Source of the DNA: Lytechinus pictus
Taxonomy: Eukaryota > Echinodermata > Echinoidea > Temnopleuroida > Toxopneustidae
DNA: 64,000 bases
Assembly: GCF_037042905.1 (NCBI RefSeq)
Contig: NC_087252.1
Location: forward strand, 22,213,701 to 22,277,700
Reading direction: 5' to 3'
Shown here one piece after another: positions 33,940 through 44,699 of this stretch (its first letter is position 1; each line of letters starts with the position of its first letter). The notes under the pieces are model-generated. The model ran no database searches. It was given only the letters and a program-made list of their open reading frames with translations, and was not told the origin of the DNA. Position numbers and translations under genes: made by a program.

Positions 33940-35060
33940 AATATCACATAGTTTAAGCTTCGCACTGGCTCTGATTTTTCATGATAAAAGATGTGTAGAA
34001 TGCCTAGATACTAGGTCTGAATATGAAACACGCGCGCGCATGTTTATTCAGATACTCAACTTGTTCTCTATTTAAATCATTATCCAGTTTCAGATCACAA
34101 TACCAAAAAATTTCTGCTCGCGCTTTGTGCTCGGATTATTAATGTAGGAAGATCCCCTATTACTCATTCTTTTCATGATTTACAAAACATGAATAGAGTG
34201 TGCCGTTTTTAGGTCTAAATCTTGATTTTTTCCGCTCGCGCTTCGCGCTCGCATCAATTGTTTAGTTATATGCCTATCTGTTTAAATTACAAAAAGTTAT
34301 TAGAATTTTCATTCCTTAGGTAAAAATGTCAAAAAATTTCAGCTCGCGCTTCGCGCTCGCATTATTTGATTTTTAAAATATGTAACGTCTTCCTGGCTAA
34401 CTGCAAGCAGTCTTTTAACAGGTACCGTTTCCATCAGTTCAATTCTTCTCGCGCTTCAAGTTCGTAGTCATTATTCATTTACATACACATCTTTTTCAGG
34501 ATAGCAAACATTGCCCAGAATGTTAAAAATTTAGGAAAAAATACATAAAATTTTCCCCAAAAAAATTTGCTCGCGCTTCGCGCTCGCATTATATAAATAA
34601 GGATTATGATATTATACATAAGAATAAAGTTAAGAAGTGACTATTAGGACTACCCCTTCAAAGAAACCAAAAATCATCTTCGAGCGGCCGATCGGGGAGA
34701 ATATGGCTGAAAAAATCCGCAACCCCCCCCCCCCCCAATGGCGAAGGCTGGATCCGCCTCTGCTTAACAAGTTTCGATCAGTTCAAATTAAACGTATGTA
34801 AACATTTTCTGGCTGCACTTTGCACTCGCATTATTAATGTAAGGAAGACCTCCAATCACTCATCCTTTTCATGACAAAACATGAATAGAGTGTCTCGTTC
34901 TTAGGTCTAAATCTCAAAATTTTCCGCTCGCGCTCCGCATCAATTATTGTTTAGTTATATAGCCTACCTATTATGTTTAAGTTACACAAAGTGCTTAGAA
35001 TTTCCATTCTTTAGGTTAAAAAAAATTAAAAAATTTCAGCTCGCGCTTCGCGCTCGCATT
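33940..35060. repeat. Repeated module with mirror motif gctcgcgcttcgcgctcg
   Basis: A loosely repeated unit of roughly 110-130 bases recurs here. Each unit has a phrase like catgattacaaaa, then gtgcttagaat and ttcaggt, then aaaatttcag followed by the GC-rich motif and cattatt. Perfect 18-mers lie at 34234, 34342, 34569 and 35039. Weaker ones lie near 34115 and 34925. The same module occurs in the other hAT-type elements at 27890, 28637 and 40624, and in decayed form at 43308. Confidence 0.8.
34670..34762. repeat. hAT-type terminal module, copy A
   Basis: It contains cttcgagcggccgatcgggg, an A/T stretch, a C run, and then ggcgaaggctggatccgcctctg. The complement of the end, cagaggcggatccagcc, has hAT TIR form. 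Copies B and C are at 35148-35243 and 44700-44802, all in the same orientation. I did not find the matching left ends. Confidence 0.6.
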
Positions 35061-35147
35061 ATATAAATAAGGATTATGATATTATATACTTATGTTGATT
35101 TATAAGAATAAAGCTAAGAAGAGACCATGAAGACTACCCCTTCAATG

Positions 35148-35243
35148 AAACAATCAAAAATCCTCTTCGAGCGGCTGATCGGGGATTAACATATGGCTGA
35201 ACCCCCCCCCCCCCCCTATTGGCGAAGGCTGGATCCGCCCCTG
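35148..35243. repeat. hAT-type terminal module, copy B
   Basis: Same order as copy A, with cttcgagcggctgatcgggg, atatggctgaa, a C run, and an end at ggctggatccgcccctg. It lies only 38 bases inside the right end of the catgggcggaaat element, so it may be part of that element or an older truncated insertion. Confidence 0.6.
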
Positions 35244-35281
35244 TGGTCCCCCCTACCTTTCGGGACAGATTTCCGCCCATG

Positions 35282-36086
35282 CAAGAGTGTACCGTTGAGA
35301 AACAAAGACGGCGGCTTCTTGAAAAGAAATGGCGGTCGTCGCGATTAGAGATTGATCGTCAGTTGTATCAAGAGCAGGAAAGGCACGTTAATTATCTTAT
35401 TCGTCAATCTAAGCAATCTTACTACAGAAAAGTCATTGAAGACTGTGGCGATGATTCTAGACCTCTGTTCCAGGTTGCTAATCAACTTCTTAACCGGAAG
35501 CAGTCACCCCCTCTTCCTTCACTTGCCTGTGATAAGTCGCTGACAGAAATCTTCAATAATTTCTTTGTTGACAAAGTTAATTCAATCCAACGTAGCCATT
35601 CTCCAGATGTTTCTCCACGACCATGTCTGACGGATGAAATTTTGGAAGTCTTCGAACCGACCACAGCAGATGAAATCAAGTCCCTTATTTGTACAACTCC
35701 TGTGAAGTCAAGTGGACTCGACCCTGCTCCGACAAAGTTGCTTAAAGAATGTGCTCCAACAGTCGCACCAGTGATTGCAGCGATAGTAAACATGAGTCTC
35801 TCTTGTGGTGAGGTTCCCAAAGCACTGAAGCTGGCCCACATCCACCCTCTACTTAAGAAACCATCTTTGGACTGTGAGTCACTCCTTAGCTATCGGCCAA
35901 TCTCCAATTTGCCATACCTATCTGAAGTATTGGAACGTGTCGCTTTTTCTAGACTGTCAGACTATCTCATTGAAAACGATCTGATTGATGGAAGGCAGTC
36001 TGCATACCGTCCTAATCATAGCGTGGAGACTCTTGGTGAACTTATCGAATGACATATTGTCAGAGATGGACACCGGACGTGTCACA
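35282..36086 (+). pseudogene. CR1/L2 copy 2: first half of RT
   Basis: The frame carries VEKQRRRLLEKKWR, SKQSYYRKVIEDC, FNNFFVDKV, SGLDPAPTKLLKECAP, LLSYRPISNLPYLSEVLERV and QSAYRPNHSVET. These match the CR1/L2 RT fingers, also seen in copy 1. A frameshift occurs just after SVET (about 36032). Sense continues in another frame (LSNDILSEMDTGRV) up to the hAT target site gtgtcaca, and motif A follows on the other side of the insertion at 39059. Confidence 0.85.
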
Positions 36087-36885
36087 CAGTGGCGTAGACA
36101 GGTTCGTACACCTGGGGGGGATGACTGGGTTGCCAACGCTAGTGAGGGCGCGAAGCGCCCGAGCGAGGGAGCGAAGCGACCGAGCGGGGGGAGGGTGTGG
36201 GAGTAGGGTGTCCCCCCTCCCACGGTAGGGAGCTTTTGCAATTTTGAACTTGAAATCGTGCAATCTGATGCATACTTAATGAGGTAAAATAACACACACA
36301 CGCATACACACTCACACACACACACGGGTGCGCGCGCACCACACACATACTACGCCTTAAAAGGACAGACATACATCGACAAGATCTACACACCGTGGCA
36401 TACGAATACAGAATGGACTGACACATAGTATTGCATATTGAACCACACTACGTATTTATTTATCTCTGTGAATTTTGCTGTTACATCTCTTCAGAAAAAA
36501 AAACCAATGTCAACTGTGTACACGCAGATATAGTCTTTGTTGTCTTGATATGGGTATGTGGTTATGAATGAAAACAGACTCTGTGGCCATTTGTGAATAG
36601 AACACATAAACAACAAACAAATAACAATATGTCTGTTCATTATAAAGCATAATGAATACGTACATACTGTGCTTTTTTTTACCTCAAAGAAACAGGCATA
36701 GTATCCATAGATGGATATTGGCTGGCGGCTCATTAACATACAGATACAAAAAACATAAACAGTATCACTATGATCCATGGAGTAACAATACTGCTTTGTA
36801 AGTTTGTGAAGAAATCGGAACCATAACGGCATTGCATCGTTTCAAATTAGGGCATTATTTACTTCTATTTGATCTCAGTCTTATA

Positions 36886-36940
<55 letters not shown>

Positions 36941-37477
36941 AAATAAAAAATAATACTAATACAAATAATAATGCTAATACTAATTTGGTTCCTTTTATCT
37001 CGCATTTCAAGACAGGGTAAATTCACACTGCGCTTTACATGAAAAAAACTTCTTTAAACATTTCAAACTTATGTCTTCATGCATCAATCAACATACTTTA
37101 AATGAATACAAAACAAAGTGCATCTTAAATAAAACAAAAATAAATAAATAGTTAACAATACAGAAAAGATGTAGCTGCTGCAAGCTTAACAACAAACTAA
37201 TGTATACCAGTCAGTCCTGATATCAGTATTAGTGTAACAATAGTCATATAGTGGGAGCATGAAGTTGAACAATTCATGATTATACATAATTATATATGTT
37301 ATAAAGATAGTAGTATGGTACTCTCTGTCACGAATTATTATGTATACTGTTGTATCACATTCATTTTCTATTCTGTTTTAGATTGCGCTGATGCATTTTG
37401 CACACAATGTATAATGCCTATAACACGTGGTTTGCCCCATTTGAACACGCAAAACTCGTGGTTATCTTTTGGTTTCC

Positions 37478-38653
37478 ACCAACGAACGTAGAGGGCAGCA
37501 ACACACAAGCGTGTTGCTCTAAGGAAGGTCAACTCCGCTCGAATTTTGTGACCACTTTAAAAAATAAGGTGGGGTTTTGGGAAATTTGTCGAGTTGATTT
37601 TTTTTTCATTTGTTAATTTCAAATATTTTTTAATGAACAATTATTAGATCGGTTATTCTGGGTATAAATATTAAAAATATTACTTACATTTTTAAAGAAA
37701 ATATTTAGCTTAAATAATCATGATTTTGACATTTTTCCTCATTTTGGAATATTAAGCCTGTAACGAGGATACCTCATATCTCTTATTTTCTTCTGCTGAA
37801 TTTCGCTGCACCACTAATAAATGCATAGACAACCACCGTAATAATCGAGGTCATTTTTCTGGCCTGGGTGCGCCGAGTCTGGGCCGGTCGCGCAGCTAGC
37901 TAGTGACGTTGATGATGCGCTGGGGCTTCAGGCGACTCGTCATAGAACTAGCAACTTAGACAATGACGTCTAATTTGCCTGGCCTGATTTGAAGTGTAAT
38001 GGCTTCAGGGCTGATGTTTATCAACGATGATTGTTCAAGGTTAGTCATTTGACTTTTAAGTCTATAAATCAGAAATAAAGGCGCTGTATCCCCGAAATCC
38101 GGGTCTAAATTTCAACTCTGAGTCCGAGACCATGGCATGGACGGCGAAAAAAAACCCATGCATGCATCGGATGCATTGCATTGGCTGCGCGCTGCGCTGC
38201 AGCTGCACTGTGATGATGGGTTCAGCGAAGAGCTCAGAGAAAATAAGGTGGTTATATTCAATCCCGAAATGCTTTGCGAGTGGTCACAAAATCGTCTCGA
38301 CGCAAATCACCTAATACAGCCGTCTGGTGAAATCGCTGATAACAACAATCACCGATTTGGTAATGATTTTAGTTTCCTGAAACTTATATTTGTAAAGTTT
38401 TAAATATCAAAGTATGTTTTTATATGTATGTATATTCCTCAACATATTTTTAAAGTTATCTTTGATATTGTTGTAGTCATATTCTTTCATATTCGTTTTT
38501 TGATCGCTACTAATTTGTTGTTGTATTGGATCGGCATTTGATTTCGTTGGCATGAACAATAAAATACGCGCGCAGCTCAGCTGCATGCGCGTATCGAGTT
38601 GACCTTCCTTATAGCAACACGCTTGTGTGTTGCTGCCCTCTACGTTCGTTGGT
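37478..38653. mobile_element. Unclassified TIR element inside the long hAT copy
   Basis: Two 58-bp arms (37478-37535 and 38596-38653) are inverted repeats with one mismatch. They contain gagggcagcaacacac and an inner palindrome agcaacacacaagcgtgttgct-like hairpin. The 4-bp word ttcc lies on both sides (37474-37477 and 38654-38657) and may be the target copy. Inside is a GC-rich patch (about 37855-37990) with gtgacgtt and atgacgtc, followed by a small open frame at 38137. I cannot assign the superfamily. Confidence 0.6.
38137..38403 (+). CDS. Small unknown open frame inside the TIR element
   Basis: An 88-codon frame with no domain I recognise. The first 75 residues include SDALHWLRAALQLHCDDG and PEMLCEWSQNRLDANHL, with acidic and basic residues mixed as in real proteins. 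The last part turns AT-rich. A donor-like ggtaatg lies near 38358, so the true product could be a first exon that splices away. GC-rich, CRE-containing DNA about 150-280 bases upstream could be its promoter. It may be a remnant transposase exon or a captured host exon. An overlapping frame at 38132 is also open, so the frame choice is uncertain. Confidence 0.3.
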   Translation: MDGEKKPMHASDALHWLRAALQLHCDDGFSEELRENKVVIFNPEMLCEWSQNRLDANHLIQPSGEIADNNNHRFGNDFSFLKLIFVKF

Positions 38654-39050
38654 TTCCACACCACGAGATTGCGCGCACTGCAAAATATGCGCGATTAATC
38701 TTGTGGTTATCTTGTGGTTTCCAAACCACAAGATAACCACAAAATACTTGTAAGATTTTCTTTTTTTTACCGTCTGAATTGGCTTTCACCGTGTGAATGC
38801 GGCTAATAACAATAAACACAATTACAATAATGATGAGGATTATTATCATCATCATCATAATTATTATTATTATTAATATTATAATTGTTATCATTATTAT
38901 TATTACTATTATTATCATCATTATGACTTATTAAGTAACCAAATATCATTCCCCAAAACCTGGGGGGGATGATTGTACATGCCATCCCCCCCACCTTGTG
39001 AGGTGGGGGGGATGCATCCCCCTCATCCCCCCCCGTTGTCTACGCCCCTG

Positions 39051-40170
39051 GTGTCACAGCTTTGGTTTGTTTAGACATGTCTTCTGCATTTGACACGGTT
39101 CACCATGGCATACTTTTGGATATTCTGTCATCTCTTGGTCTTCGGGGAAAGGTCTTCAGTTGGTTTGAGTCATATCTATCTGATCGATATCAGCTGGTTT
39201 GTGTCAACAGTGCAAAGTCAGATCAAGTTCCCCTGACAAGCGGAGTTTCCCAAGGATCAGTGGGAGGTCCCCTACCTTTTTCTGTATACCTCAGTGGTCT
39301 CAAGCATATTTTAGATAAGCACTCTGTTATTAAGTACCACTGTTACGCCGACGATGTTCAGCTGTATACTTCTTTCGCCGCTGGTCAAGATAACACTGAA
39401 CTAGCTATCAAAAAGCTTGAAGAATGTATTTATGATGTACTGGATTGGATGTGCTCAAACTCTCTTAAAGTAAATAATGCTAAGTCTGAATTCATGTTGC
39501 TTGGTTCTAGGACTCAGTTATCTAAGTCTAATGTTTGCTCCATAAAAATAGGATGTTCTGTAATCAGAGTTTCAGATAAGTGCAGAAATCTTGGTGTTAT
39601 GTTTGATGCTAATATGTCCATGTCTACCCAGGTCTCTAGTATATGTCAATCAGTACAGTACCAATTACGGAATCTAGGGTTCATTAGGAAGTATCTTACT
39701 AAGTCTTGTACAGAGAAGATTATACATGCACTTATTACATCCCGTCTTGATTTTTGCAATGCTTTAGTATATAATGTTTCACAATCTCAGTTAGATCGCC
39801 TTAGGAAACTGCAACATAATGCTGCCCGTATCGTCACCATGTCCCCCAAGAGGAATCACATAACCCCAATTCTCAAATCTCTTCACTGGCTACCTGTTTT
39901 ACAGCGCATTACATTTAAAATCCTCCTTCTTGTTTTCCATTCTATTCACAGAACTGCACCTCAATACAACTCTTCCTTGATTACTCCATACAATCCCTCT
40001 CGCAACCTTAGGTCTTCTAGTTCATTCTTACTCGCTATACCACAATCTCATAATTCATGGGGGGATCGATCATTTCAACATGCTGGGCCTTTCCTATATG
40101 GAATAAATTGCCAATAGAAATCCGCAATATTTCTCGTCTCACTACTTTCAAAAGTTCTCTTAAAACCTGG
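39051..40170 (+). pseudogene. CR1/L2 copy 2: RT core and C-terminal domain
   Basis: The open frame 39062-40117 gives CLDMSSAFDTVHHG (motif A), GVSQGSVGGPLPF (motif B), YHCYADDVQLY (motif C) and LDWMCSNSLKVN. The C-terminal landmarks follow: RNLGVMFDANMSM, TSRLDFCNALVYNV, LQHNAARIV, ITPILKSLHWLPV, RITFKILLLVFH and YNPSRNLRS. The catalytic Asp residues are present. A frameshift near 40070 moves the last stretch (WNKLPIEIRN-like) to another frame ending at about 40190. It is the best-preserved RT in the window but is inactive because of the insertions upstream. Confidence 0.88.
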
Positions 40171-40190
40171 TTATTCACGGAAGCTTTTAG

Positions 40191-40350
40191 GTAATTGTCA
40201 TTGTACCCCTCTTTAGTAGGTTTTCTTTCTTCCTTCCTTTCTTTTTCTTTTTCCTTTTCCTTTTCTTTTCTTTATTGCGCCATGAGCATCTTTTTATGAT
40301 GGATACCGGCGCATTACAAATGTTCATATTATTATTATTATTATTATTAT
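40191..40350 (+). other. 3' UTR and ATT tail of CR1/L2 copy 2
   Basis: A T/C-rich stretch (ttcttccttcctttctttt), then tttattgcgccatgagcat and a terminal ATT microsatellite, the usual 3' end type for this group. Confidence 0.7.
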
Positions 40351-40834
40351 TGTTCTTTATTAAAAACGTCCATTAAACTTTTTTTTCCAGATCAAAATTT
40401 TCAGCTCGCGCTTCGCGCTTGCATCTATTGTTCTTCTAGATACCCATCTTAATCATTGATACCAAAAATGCTTAGAATATCACGCTTTCAGGTCAGAATA
40501 TAAAGAAATTTCAGCTCGCTCTTTAGTAAGATACATGTATCTATCCTCTTCTTGAGTTATTACAAACAAACTTAAACAGGTACATTTTTCCTGTTTTCAT
40601 GTCACTATACTAAAAAAAATTCAGCTCGCGCTTCGCGCTCGCATTGTTGGTGAGGGTGAGATATGTGTCTCTTTATCATGAGTCATATATACATATATAA
40701 TATAGGCCTATGTGTGGGGGGTGTAGGGGTGTGTGTGGGTGAGTTTGTTCGTTTTGTGTGATCAAGCACATTTGGAACGTTGTTTCATGATTTTGCCCCC
40801 TCCCCCAAATCTGAAAAATGGATCGACGCCCCTG

Positions 40835-40922
40835 AAGGACAACACGTCAGCTACACGGACCAACACGTCAGCAACACGGACCAACACGTCAGCTACACGG
40901 ACCTACACGTCAGCAACACGGC
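40835..40922. repeat. Minisatellite, right half
   Basis: About four to five units of aacacgtcagcaacacggacc continue the array at 27541-27664. The first bases (aaggacaa) are the hAT target copy. Confidence 0.9.
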
Positions 40923-41890
40923 TTCAGCCCCCCCCCCCCATCCCCCAGCTCCCCGTTTCCGCGGCCCCTGGCTGTAACGTTAGAGCTGTCACCCAGCAAC
41001 ATATTAATACATGAATGACGTATTTATGACATATACGAGCGGAGAATGGGAAGTTACATTTGCCTTCCCCTCATAAGTTATTGATTTTTTCATTTTTTTT
41101 TCTATTTTACATTGCTCTTTAAATTCAACGGTAGTAAAAAAGTGATACCACATTTTGAGACTACTACCTACCTTGCAGTGATCTAGAGGCTCCATACTAA
41201 CTACCTTTGGTATCAAACCTTTTCTGATGAAGAATATTATCTTACTAGCAAATGATGAGCACAATTAATTGAATGATTTATGTATTTGATATCAAGCTCT
41301 ATTTGATTAAGGAAATACCTACGTGTTGTTTGGGCAAGAGATAGGAGTGTAAAAAAAACAACGTGAGGGGGCGCGATACACAAAACGATACCAAATTGAA
41401 TTATTACGGTTGGGAAAGGATGCTATGGCTCAGTTGTGTGAAGATGAGGGGTGTGGGGGTACTTACCCCACCCCACAATAAAAAAATAACGACCTATAAA
41501 ACGAGAAAAGGAAAAAGAGGACAGTGATATATGATATTATTTTCGGAATATTGTGTCAAAATCTATCACAGAATTTGATTTTTGCTCGCTCTCTTCGCTC
41601 TTTTTAATATTGCAATGGTCCCTGCAGTTATTTCTGATGATACCCAATGGTAGATGATATTCAAGTTTTTAATCAGATTAATAACCCCTACACAAAGCGA
41701 TAGATGGGTGTTACATTGCTTTAAGGATTTGATAGGTATTCAATACAAAGCTTAATGATAAGTCGCCCCCTTCTCTTTAGAGGCAATCGGGCAAAATCTC
41801 GTAACATCATTTTTTTTCTTTTCTCCAATTTATACTTATCATCATGATCACCATTTACCTACTCAAGAAATGTTTGAATATCTGATAAAT
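40923..41890. other. No gene seen; isolated hAT-like end
   Basis: A C-rich string ending gtttccgcggcccctg (to 40970) looks like a hAT terminus, complement caggggccgcgg, but no partner end was found. The rest to 41890 is AT-rich without a supported gene. A weak GC motif copy (gctcgctctcttcgctc) lies near 41584. Confidence 0.4.
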
Positions 41891-41894
41891 TCAT

Positions 41895-42535
41895 TTATTA
41901 GAGGAAGATGAAATTATCTTCATGAACCTGTTTTGAGGAAGATGAAATTATCTTCATGTAGCTGTTAAACGAAGATGAAATTATCTTTCTGTAAGTGTTA
42001 AACGAAGATGAAATTATCTTCATGTAGCTGTGTAACGAAGATGAAATTATCTTTATGTAGGTGTTAAATGAAGATGAAATTATCATCATGTAGCTGTGTA
42101 ACGAATATGAAATTATCGTCATGTAGCTGTTTAACGAAGATGAAATATCTTCATGTCGCTGTTAAATGAAGATGAAATTATCTTCATGTAGCCGTGTAAC
42201 GAAGATGAAATTATCTCATGTAGCTGTAAGAGGAAGATGAAATTATCTTCATGTAGCTGTTTAACGAAGATGAAATTATCTTCATTTAGCTGTTTAACGA
42301 AGATGAAATTATCTTCATGTAGCTGTGTAACGAAGATGAAATTATCATCATGTAGCTGTGTAACGAAGATGAAATTATCTTCATGTAGCTTTTAGAGGAA
42401 GATGAAATTATCTTCATGTGGCTGTTAATCGAAGATGAAATTATCTTTATGTAGGTGTGTAACGAAGATGAAATTATCTTCATGTAGCTGTTAAACGAAG
42501 ATGAAATTATCTTCATGTAGCTTTGACAGGAAGAT
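41895..42535. repeat. Tandem array of a hairpin unit, about 33 bp
   Basis: About 19 units of the form gaagatgaaattatcttc followed by atgtagctgtttaac. Each unit contains inverted gaagat and atcttc around a six-base loop, so each can form its own hairpin. Units vary by substitution and small indels. The long antisense open frames across it are by-products of the repeat. It is not a CRISPR array: units are contiguous, spacers are conserved, and the setting is animal DNA. Confidence 0.9.
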
Positions 42536-43348
42536 ATATATGTGCGTGTGTTTATTTATTTGTATTCATTAAAACATATTGAATTATATTTATACAAATG
42601 TATATGCTGTTTTCATACGTTTCATTTTTTGCTCAAGTAAACTCATTTATGGAAGGAATAGGAGTGTGTGTATTGGACAAAATCAATAAGTGAGATAAGT
42701 GGATGACTGAGCGCTGAAATTTGATTAAAACATTCCCCCAAAACAGATGAAATTTTAAACAAAAATAAACAAAGATTCGTTCATTTTGAAAAGATTTACT
42801 GTTTTAAGTCAATATCACAACAAAATGCAGAATGAATGAATTTATTAGGACATTAAAATTCACAAAACAAATGGAGACATGGTGTGGGCAAGGGATGAAA
42901 TTTTTCAAGTGAAATGCTCCACCTGGGGTTAGTCTCAAAGAATAAGTCATGAATGAGTTGTTTACGTCTTTGAGCTTTGGACTTTGGTCTCGGCTGATCT
43001 GGGCTGATTCATTCATATGCAGGGTGTAGCACTTGGAGGGATGCATGCATATACCAGAGTACCAGCATTGATTTAGGAAAGAATTTCAATAGAACAATAA
43101 ACTGAAAGATTTAATCTCATTTCATGTAGTTTCTTTTGATATAACAATCATGGAGAAGGGGGAAAGGGCCTACTTTCATTTATGCTAAACATGTGACTCT
43201 GATGGAGATTTCTTCATGATTGTTAAAGTGTGTATTGTTTTCATGGGTAACTGCAAACAGTCCTTCCGGTCTGCTTTCCATCAGGCCAGAACGTATATTA
43301 AAAATTTCTGCTCGCGATTCGCGCTCGCAGTAATTATTTAGTTACATA
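42536..43348. other. No gene seen
   Basis: AT-rich sequence with a GC mirror-motif remnant (gctcgcgattcgcgctcgc near 43308). That remnant continues past the MITE at 43349, showing the MITE landed in an old hAT-type body. Confidence 0.5.
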
Positions 43349-44203
43349 GGGGAAGGCGGGGTAAGTAGAGCACAGGGGCAAGTTGAGCCACCATCCCCAG
43401 GCCAATAATGAATGAGTCAGACATTGTGGTGGTGTCATGTATTGATGACCCATTACATAACCCTTTACCCAACCATATTGTTTTCGACTTTGAAACAAAA
43501 AGTAAATTTTTAGACGGAAAAATACAAATTTCAGCCAAAAAAGTAAATAAGGGTGTAAAATAGAGGAGTGCTTAATTTTTACACACACACACATCTTTAA
43601 ATATAATAAAGAAATAAGAACAATATTTATTAGTCCAGGTATGGATCTACATTCTTGTCATAGTATTTTATATGATGGATGAATAAGGAATGTGTGGATG
43701 TGAAAATATCGCATTAAGTTGGGACTGGGGTACTTTGAGCCAGCGAACATGGGGCAAGTTGAGCCATGGTAATTCTTATGGTAATAAAAATGAAAAATTA
43801 AAAAAACTTGAAAAGCCATAGATATGCAGGCAGAAAGGTGTAAATTCACATGACAGTTCTTTTACTTTTAGAGGATGTTAGTATTTATAGAGAATTAGCA
43901 AGTGAAAAGACTTGAAATAAAAAATTGACATGCTGCTTCTTACTGCATACATTTTGTACATAGTTTTTGTGGCTCAACTTACCCCAGAAGGTGGCACAAC
44001 TTACCCCACATATGGGGCAAGTTGAGCCATTTTTTCAAAGGTCACAACGATTTTCAGTGTGGGGGTAGAAAGTTATATATAGGTGAAAAATATTTCCCAA
44101 GAATCAAATTTAAATGCAAGGTACTTATTTCTACAATATTATTAGTCATATCAATTCTAACATGCAAAATGCAAAAAGTGTCACAACTTACCCCGCCTTC
44201 CCC
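43349..44203. mobile_element. TA-flanked MITE with ggggaaggcggggtaagt ends
   Basis: An 18-bp perfect inverted repeat ends the element (43349-43366 and 44186-44203). TA lies on both sides (43347-43348 and 44204-44205), as for Tc1/mariner. The interior has several copies of ggggcaagttgagcca in both orientations, which extend the inverted structure. No transposase frame is seen. The total length is 855 bases. Confidence 0.75.
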
Positions 44204-44365
44204 TACACATCTTGTTCACGATCACAGTCATTGCTCAGAATGTTTAATTTTTAGGACAAAATACATGATTTTTTTTAATTAGCTCGCGCTCGTACTATTC
44301 AAATAGGGCTTATATGACGTTATTCATCTTTTGTGAGAATAAAGCTAAGAAGTAACTGTTAGGAC

Positions 44366-44428
44366 CAGTGGCGTACCTAGGATTTTCCACAGGGGGGGCC
44401 AAATCGGCCGCCAAAAAATTTGACAAGC

Positions 44429-44459
<31 letters not shown>

Positions 44460-44693
44460 TTCAATTAAAAAATGAAGGTTTTCGTAGCACCAAAAAATTT
44501 GACAAGCAAAAAAAAAAAAAAAAAAGGTGTTCAAGTTCATCAGGGGGGCGATAAAGGTCTTCAAGCTGGTCAGGGGGGGGGGGGCAAAAAAGGTCTTTTA
44601 AGCTCGTCAGGGGGGGGCAGGTATATGTCTTTTGTATGGGTTGTGACTCGTCAGGGGGGGGGGGCAGAGTGCCCCCCCGTAGGTACGCTAGTG
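44366..44693. mobile_element. Small hAT MITE
   Basis: The left end is cagtggcgtacctagg and the right end is the complement of cactagcgtacctacgg. They are flanked by the exact 8-bp repeat gttaggac (44358-44365 and 44694-44701). The interior has two copies of aaaaaatttgacaagcaaaa with long A runs and several cgtcagggggg strings. It closely resembles the centre of the Mutator-like palindrome at about 32660-33250. Confidence 0.85.
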
Positions 44694-44699
44694 GTTAGG

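Larger units (their letters stand above)
28364..35281. mobile_element. hAT-type element with catgggcggaaat ends
   Basis: The left end is catgggcggaaatc and the right end is its complement, gatttccgcccatg. They are flanked by the exact 8-bp repeat caagagtg (28356-28363 and 35282-35289). CR1/L2 coding sense rejoins across it (WYTQE to VEKQRRR). Its own body (28364-29125 and 33814-35281) is noncoding and built largely from repeats with the GC-rich mirror motif. Two terminal modules of another hAT family lie in its right part. The Mutator-like element at 29126-33804 sits inside it. Confidence 0.85.
36087..39050. mobile_element. hAT-type nonautonomous element, long copy
   Basis: The ends are cagtggcgtagacagg and the complement of caggggcgtagacaac. 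They are flanked by the exact 8-bp repeat gtgtcaca (36079-36086 and 39051-39058). It is the reverse-orientation relative of 2824-3856. The outer parts match, including the AC microsatellite and the AAT-rich stretch, but it has an extra block of about 1,970 bases (36831-38803) bordered on both sides by cggc. It contains an AAT microsatellite (36886-36938) and a smaller TIR element (37478-38653). It lies just upstream of RT motif A of CR1/L2 copy 2. Confidence 0.9.
28030..40345 (+). mobile_element. CR1/L2-like element, copy 2, 5'-truncated and split
   Basis: Pieces are about 28030-28363, 35282-36086 and 39051-40345. It starts inside the endonuclease coding region, as expected for incomplete reverse transcription, and ends in an ATT repeat (40327-40350). 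Two hAT elements cut it, and each leaves an exact 8-bp duplication. It differs enough from copy 1 at 1800-26839 to be another subfamily. The left end is approximate and I could not find a convincing target duplication. Confidence 0.82.
27665..40834. mobile_element. hAT-type element hosting the right nest
   Basis: The ends are cagaggcgtcgatcc and the complement of caggggcgtcgatcc. The flanks are atggacaa (27657-27664) and aaggacaa (40835-40842), an 8-bp duplication with one mismatch. The split minisatellite independently confirms both ends. Its own sequence is only 27665 to about 28030 and about 40345-40834, with G-rich ends and the mirror motif gctcgcgcttcgcgctcg (27890-27907 and 40624-40641). 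Everything between is later insertion. No transposase is present. Confidence 0.82.

Noticed and set aside
36831-38803. A hAT transposase in the long hAT copy
   Set aside because: I looked for the family landmarks in the extra block and saw none. The only frame of interest (38137) is unassigned.
40948-40970. hAT-like end caggggccgcgg (complement)
   Set aside because: No partner end or target duplication found, so I do not call an element.
41895-42535. CRISPR-like regular array
   Set aside because: Units are contiguous with conserved linkers, there is no unique spacer, and the setting is animal transposon DNA.
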